Of a DNA stretch of 64,000 bases, positions 59,801 to 64,000 are shown piece by piece. Source of the stretch: Phoronis australis (taxonomy: Eukaryota > Phoronida > Phoronidae); NCBI GenBank assembly GCA_002633005.1, contig NMRA01000123.1:162893-226892 (forward strand), given 5' to 3'. Made by a program: the position numbers and the translations under genes. Below the pieces are notes generated by a model. It did not search any database and was not told where the DNA came from. It saw only the letters and a list, made by a program, of their open reading frames with translations. Each line of letters begins with the position of its first letter. Positions within the stretch are counted from its first letter, which is position 1.

Positions 59801-62697
59801 AATCAATATTCTTTAAATTCTAGCAACCCATTCTAAAGACGACCAACAGAATCCAAACTAATGGACGGAGCAGGCAAAAACAACAGACTTTCAGCCAAGA
59901 ATTCAGACTATTCATGACAGTGCAAAGTTTCGAAATACAGCGAGGCTAAGTTCATGTACAAGAGCATCACAATGCAGAGAAATGCACTCATGACTGCACC
60001 ACTAATGTTATGCCTCTTAAGGTGTTTAAAAACATAAAAATGGCACTGTGTGACACAGAATCACTAAAAGCCTCAGAGAACGAAAGGCATCGCCATTCCC
60101 TTTATACAAAACTATCTGACTAATTCAATGAAAACCCACATAGGAACGTTGATGACGGAGGCAAATGTATAAAATTGTTGTCACTGGGAAGTACAGAGGT
60201 AGTTGAATCAGTCTGAAACAAGTTTTACAGGAACACATTTGCCAATTTTCAGTCTGTGGAGCTGCTGACGACAAAAAAAAAAAAAAATCGCCACAAGAGG
60301 CAACGTAGTAGCCAAGCCGGTCTAGAGATCAACGCCAAACAAAATCTTATGGGCATGAACATAACTTCCCTTTTTCACAGTCCTCTGAGCAGTGTGGCAG
60401 GAAGATGGACTAGCTTCTGTTCGATACCTGAATAGCATCGGAAATTTGTGAAATCCGTCAACTAATAGGGCAGATACGGCGACAAATGTAAGAATTCGAA
60501 ATTGATATCAGGGTGCAAACCACTACTTGGATCCGTCCAAAAATCACCACTATGAGTAAGCAACTCCAAAGGAACACAACAAATTAATTTCACAAATATC
60601 CTGAGTGGTTTAGGAAATACAACAGCAAAACCTGGGGTAGAAATGACGGCAACTCCACCACGTACATTACCTGTAACCTTCGGGTTAATATAGGTGTTTG
60701 AGAAATCACTTCTCAAAATCTTTAACAAGTATTTTGTCCCTTTTCACATTGCAAACTTAGCTACTCGAATGCACATGTCAGTTAGAGAACACGGATTCAA
60801 CTTTCACGATGGCAACTAGCCATGCACACTAAAGCCTTTCAGTGGCGGTCGTGAAGAACAGCAATAATGTATCTGAGCTCGATTTTACGACCTGAAATTT
60901 GTGAGTAATTAATGCCACAGGTAAAAGCAAAATCTTAACATTTTCTCGATGATCTAGAAAATCAATTTGGCGCATAAAAATGGCAGAAAAATTTTGCATC
61001 CTGGCATTTATGAATGTGAGCTGGATTCAGTGCCTCCCAACCCCCTAAACGTCACTCCCAGTGTAGTGCATGACTAATTAACAAGATTACACAAGTCTGG
61101 TAAAATCAATGAACCGTATTTTTTACTAAAAATGACACGCAAAAAGGTTGCTTTCCCCTTACACATACTTGTGCCCAAGGTAAAAGTTGGTACAGAGCAG
61201 CATACGAGGCCCAAGGGTGACATTGGTCATCACCGAGCAGACAGCATACTCAAATTCCGTTTCACAAAATAACGTAGACTACCCAGGTGCTTTTTGCTTG
61301 CCCAGCCAACACTTTCCCAAGTGCAGTGGTTTTTTGATCATTTATTCATTTTCAACTGTCAACTATGTGTTGTTTGTGGGAGTCAGTGCCAGGTTGCATG
61401 AAACAGTACCAAATAGTGACTCATCTAAGTTCCCTAAGTCTTTTCCCTCTTTGCGTCTTTGTTTACTCACAGATGTAATCCTTTTCTGTCATTTCATGTT
61501 TATTATGATCTCTCTGACAAAAGGTCGCATTTGGCGAGAAGTAAAATTGAACCCTGTATACATGGGTGAGAAACAACATGACCGCCAGACCCAAAACAGA
61601 GGTGTCTAACTTTGTATCTTTTGCACAACTCTTNTTAAAAAATTATGGGTCATGGGTTGGAGAAAAAAACGGAAAATACGGGCGGTGGGTACGAAATAAA
61701 AGTGCCTTCCCCCCCCTCCCATACAGATTTTGCTGGAACAGCCCTTAGCCCGGATTCCAGAAAGTTGACCTTAATTTCACATAAAAACAACCTTTACACC
61801 CCTTGATAGGGCTTATCCTATGTGCCCAAAGATGGCAAACTTGGGTCACCTGCTGGTGCTACCCTTTTTGCATGGCGTGAATTTTGAACACAAGGTCCAA
61901 AGCAAACATTCCATGGAGAATGAAAATGCAGCTGAAGTCCGTGCAAACTTTTGAAATTATGATACTGGGGGTTTTATTAATTACACAAATAAAATTTTAA
62001 CGTAAATTAAAAATTTTTAAACTTGGACGTTCAGCATGGCAAACTCAAAGATCCAGAAACAAATGGCCAATTTTGACTGCCCTGGTATCATTAATTTGTT
62101 TATGTGTGACCCAACAAGACAAAATAAGTATTAATTAAGTTGGAGGTCCTACTCCCTGACCAGACTGCTAAGTCGCCTCGGGTGGAAATTAGGCCAATTT
62201 TTATCTATTAGGTCAATGATTACCTATTCATTCTACACCACAAAACATGACTTTACAACACCATACTTAATTTCAAACCTTATTTCATTTAGAAAAAAAT
62301 CACCTTCAGCATGACTGGATAGCTTAAGAAATTTTCATCAAAATTTGCCAGTATTTGCGACCAAATTGCTTAAGCATCTGATGTCCTGTTCAGTCCCCAG
62401 TGGCCCTGCTTTGTGGTGGGGCGGTCATGTTTATAAGTGTAGCGGTTCCATTTTCAGGCCCCTAAATCCCACCGGATCCCCCTCGGTCCTGTTTTGTGGA
62501 GAGACAGTCCGATTTGGAGGACCAGCGATCACATTTTGGGTCTGGCGCTCATGTTGTTTCTCATCCGTCGTATAGCCAGCAGATGAAGTCCGTTTTGAAT
62601 ACATACGTGAACCGCGGCCACCTTCTTGCCTCGGAGCATTACAATCTCTGGAAAAGTGTCCAGATCTGCCGCAGTTGTAACAAGATTTATCACCCAT
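56769..62697 (-). CDS. CNBP: CNBP-like CCHC zinc-knuckle protein, 3 coding exons, 143 codons
   Basis: CNBP-type proteins are small cytoplasmic and nuclear proteins that bind single-stranded nucleic acids, often G-rich mRNA, and influence translation. Three exons join in phases 1 and 2 into 143 codons with five C-x2-C-x4-H-x4-C knuckles: C-Y-N-C-G-R-S-G-H-F-S-R-D-C, C-Y-K-C-G-E-T-G-H, C-Y-S-C-N-Q-P-G-H, C-Y-N-C-G-Q-P-G-H and C-Y-K-C-H-D-L-G-H. Linkers are Gly-rich, and an R-G-R-G stretch follows knuckle 4. Human CNBP has seven knuckles in about 177 residues, so this is a shorter form, closer in layout to invertebrate and yeast Gis2-type proteins. The start ATG sits in ACCATGG directly after an acceptor, so the 5'UTR is spliced from an unseen upstream exon. 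Confidence 0.92.
57950..58035 (+). mobile_element. Possible tRNA-derived SINE in CNBP intron
   Basis: CCAGCTGGTGTAGAGTGC resembles a D-arm/A box and GGTTCAAATACC a B box about 45 bases later. A full cloverleaf cannot be drawn. Confidence 0.35.
58434..58825. mobile_element. 390-bp foldback element in CNBP intron
   Basis: Nearly the whole element is an inverted repeat: GTCACATCCATGTGGTGAAA (58551 on) pairs with TTTCACCACATGGATGTGAC, and the outer ends ACAAATAAAAAAGTTCATG and CATGAAATTTTTATTTGT also pair. Confidence 0.85.
59031..59100. repeat. CT- and CA-rich simple repeat next to CNBP central exon
   Basis: Pyrimidine run followed by (CA)n, about 100 bp downstream of the exon's donor. Confidence 0.8.
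59204..59495 (-). CDS. CNBP: CNBP central exon with knuckles 2-4
   Basis: Acceptor tttcag and donor ACAA|gtgagc bound 292 nt. Three CCHC knuckles are separated by runs of 6, 7 and 5 glycines. The last knuckle begins here (E-C-Y) and is finished in the next exon. Confidence 0.94.
61388..61525 (+). repeat. Dispersed repeat, copy 2
   Basis: Close match to 15406-15530. A 35-bp motif just downstream (AACAACATGACCGCCAGACC, 61569 on) recurs inverted at about 62535-62572, directly 3' of the CNBP first-exon donor. Confidence 0.7.
62607..62697 (-). CDS. CNBP: CNBP exon with start codon and knuckle 1
   Basis: The exon starts M-G-D-K-S-C-Y-N-C and ends TCAC|gtatgt after 30 codons plus one base. The GTATGT donor is preferred over reading on, because the frame downstream runs into a dispersed repeat, whereas splicing lands on knuckle 2. 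Its acceptor ends at 62701, three bases upstream of the ATG. Confidence 0.9.
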
Positions 62698-63807
62698 GGT
62701 CTGAAAATCCACAAAACAACAAAGTGTTCAAATTTCTGTGAATAAATGTGCTGGGCCATTAGTCTGAAAAGATACTGGTTCAGCTGCCAAGTTGCTGGCC
62801 CTACTTTCAGCATTCTAACTACGCTTTTCTCAAACTTTTTCATTTACACTAAATGCGCATGTGCTTCAGAAACCTAATTGACATTAACTCTAGGTAAGGA
62901 TTTATTGCCCATTCGGTTCAAAAGTAAATTTGTTGGCATTCAAGATGTGAGAGGCAAACAAAATTGAATTATCTTAATACGAGACCACATCCACATAGGG
63001 CCTATACCTGAAAGTCACTGGCCCATCAGGCGCCCTACCAATGCGACCTCAGATTGTGTTTTGCCAATGCGAGTATCTAAGTCGGAAAATATTTCCCTCC
63101 AAATTCATTTCAAGGTGTGTGTTGACTTCCAAACTTGAAATTACTAAGTGTTACTAGATTTATTACCTTCAATTCACAATTGTTCTGTTTAGTTCGTGAA
63201 TTGAACGCATTTGCCACCATGCTGAAATTACAACAGGCTAAACAAACAGAAGCCAGAGATGTTCAGCAAAAATTAGGCAAGATAGGGGAAATTCGTGGCA
63301 CCAGGCCATGCAGTCGTCTGCGTCCCATTCTAAGTCATTTCTTTTTGTTGACGAAAATTTACACCAAATAGGGAACCTCAGCCGTTAGCGCCGATATAGT
63401 TTTCAATTTTGGCGACCTGGGACTTTTGACAAATGTGACTTGGCATTTAGCTAAGCATCGAATGCAGTAATTATTCAAAAATCTGACGAAAGAATTTTGG
63501 AGGATGGCTGAAAAAAGTCATTAACGCGTTGGAAATCTCTAAATGCAGGGTACCTATTCGATTCTTCATATCTCCTACAAAAATGATCGTACATGGATGA
63601 TATATACTTCAATCGATTTGGGACAGTCCACTCTTTGCTCCTATGCTAAAATTATTTTGATTGAAGCTTTCGTTTGCAAAAAATTCAACGCCAAACTTCG
63701 TATACGTGACAGAGCAGAAATCTTGTTTCTTCATGGAAGCCAATGAAATTCAAGCGAGATGACAAGGACACCTAGCATCGAAATTTGTAAACTAGTACCG
63801 TACAAAT

Positions 63808-64000
63808 CAGGGCTTGGAATAACCAATGACAAAAAACGCGGAAACTTTTACGGCCCAAATCATGCCCGATAACCAGCCTTTGAAATGGTCAATGTAAACC
63901 TTTCCGCGACAAAAATGGGGACTAAAAAAAAAAACGTTACCATCATCAGTAGCATGCGTCTGCGTCCTTTTCGCTCGCCCGTCCACTCCCAACCCACACA
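63808..64000. mobile_element. CAGGGCTTGGAAT-family hAT-like element, copy 3 (cut by window end)
   Basis: Nearly identical to the left part of the 36.4-kb copy, starting CAGGGCTTGGAATAACC. It continues beyond the window. Confidence 0.8.

Noticed and set aside
62431-62712. 93-codon ORF extending CNBP exon 1 in both directions
   Set aside because: The upstream residues come from the 5' splice acceptor region (a GTG start), and the downstream half reads past a strong GTATGT donor into a dispersed repeat.
1-64000. CRISPR array, bacterial operon or prophage
   Set aside because: The spaced repeats are eukaryotic minisatellites and MITEs; genes are intron-split, with no Shine-Dalgarno-led operons.

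Overview
The window is nuclear DNA from an animal. Three genes with small, phase-consistent GT-AG exons can be rebuilt from it. The rest is AT-rich non-coding sequence full of short transposons, foldbacks and tandem repeats. The gene set (the dynein adaptor Spindly, the peroxisomal tail-anchored protein PEX26, a CCHC nucleic-acid binding protein) and the dense MITE content suggest a marine invertebrate. The sequence alone does not let me name the phylum.

Layout. From 1 to about 28.1 kb I find no convincing gene. This stretch holds a (GAT)n microsatellite, several MITE-like elements, and an unusual cluster of small hairpins at 10.19-10.48 kb whose loop stays nearly the same while the stem sequence changes. 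From 45.43 down to 28.13 kb on the minus strand lies a 12-exon Spindly (SPDL1) gene of about 583 codons, ending in a CaaX box (C-S-T-Q). Its introns carry a retrotransposed insert with a 14-bp target duplication, foldbacks, hAT-like elements and a heat-shock-element cluster. Two of its exons have a splice site sitting in a three-copy tandem repeat. A decayed LINE split by a second transposon lies just 3' of its last exon boundary, within the last intron. From 45.55 to 51.99 kb on the plus strand is PEX26 (5 exons, about 286 codons), head to head with SPDL1: the two start codons are about 113 bp apart across a short shared promoter with a CCAAT box and a YY1-like ATGGCGG. PEX26 intron 1 contains a 25-bp minisatellite split by a 1.04-kb inverted-repeat element. 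From 62.70 down to 56.77 kb on the minus strand is a CNBP-like gene of 143 codons with five CCHC knuckles and glycine/RGG-like linkers.

How the parts relate. SPDL1 (kinetochore dynein recruitment), PEX26 (peroxisomal AAA-ATPase anchor) and CNBP (RNA/ssDNA binding) have no known common pathway. The only functional link visible here is the bidirectional promoter of SPDL1 and PEX26. All protein assignments come from recognising conserved motifs while translating by hand. No database search was run.
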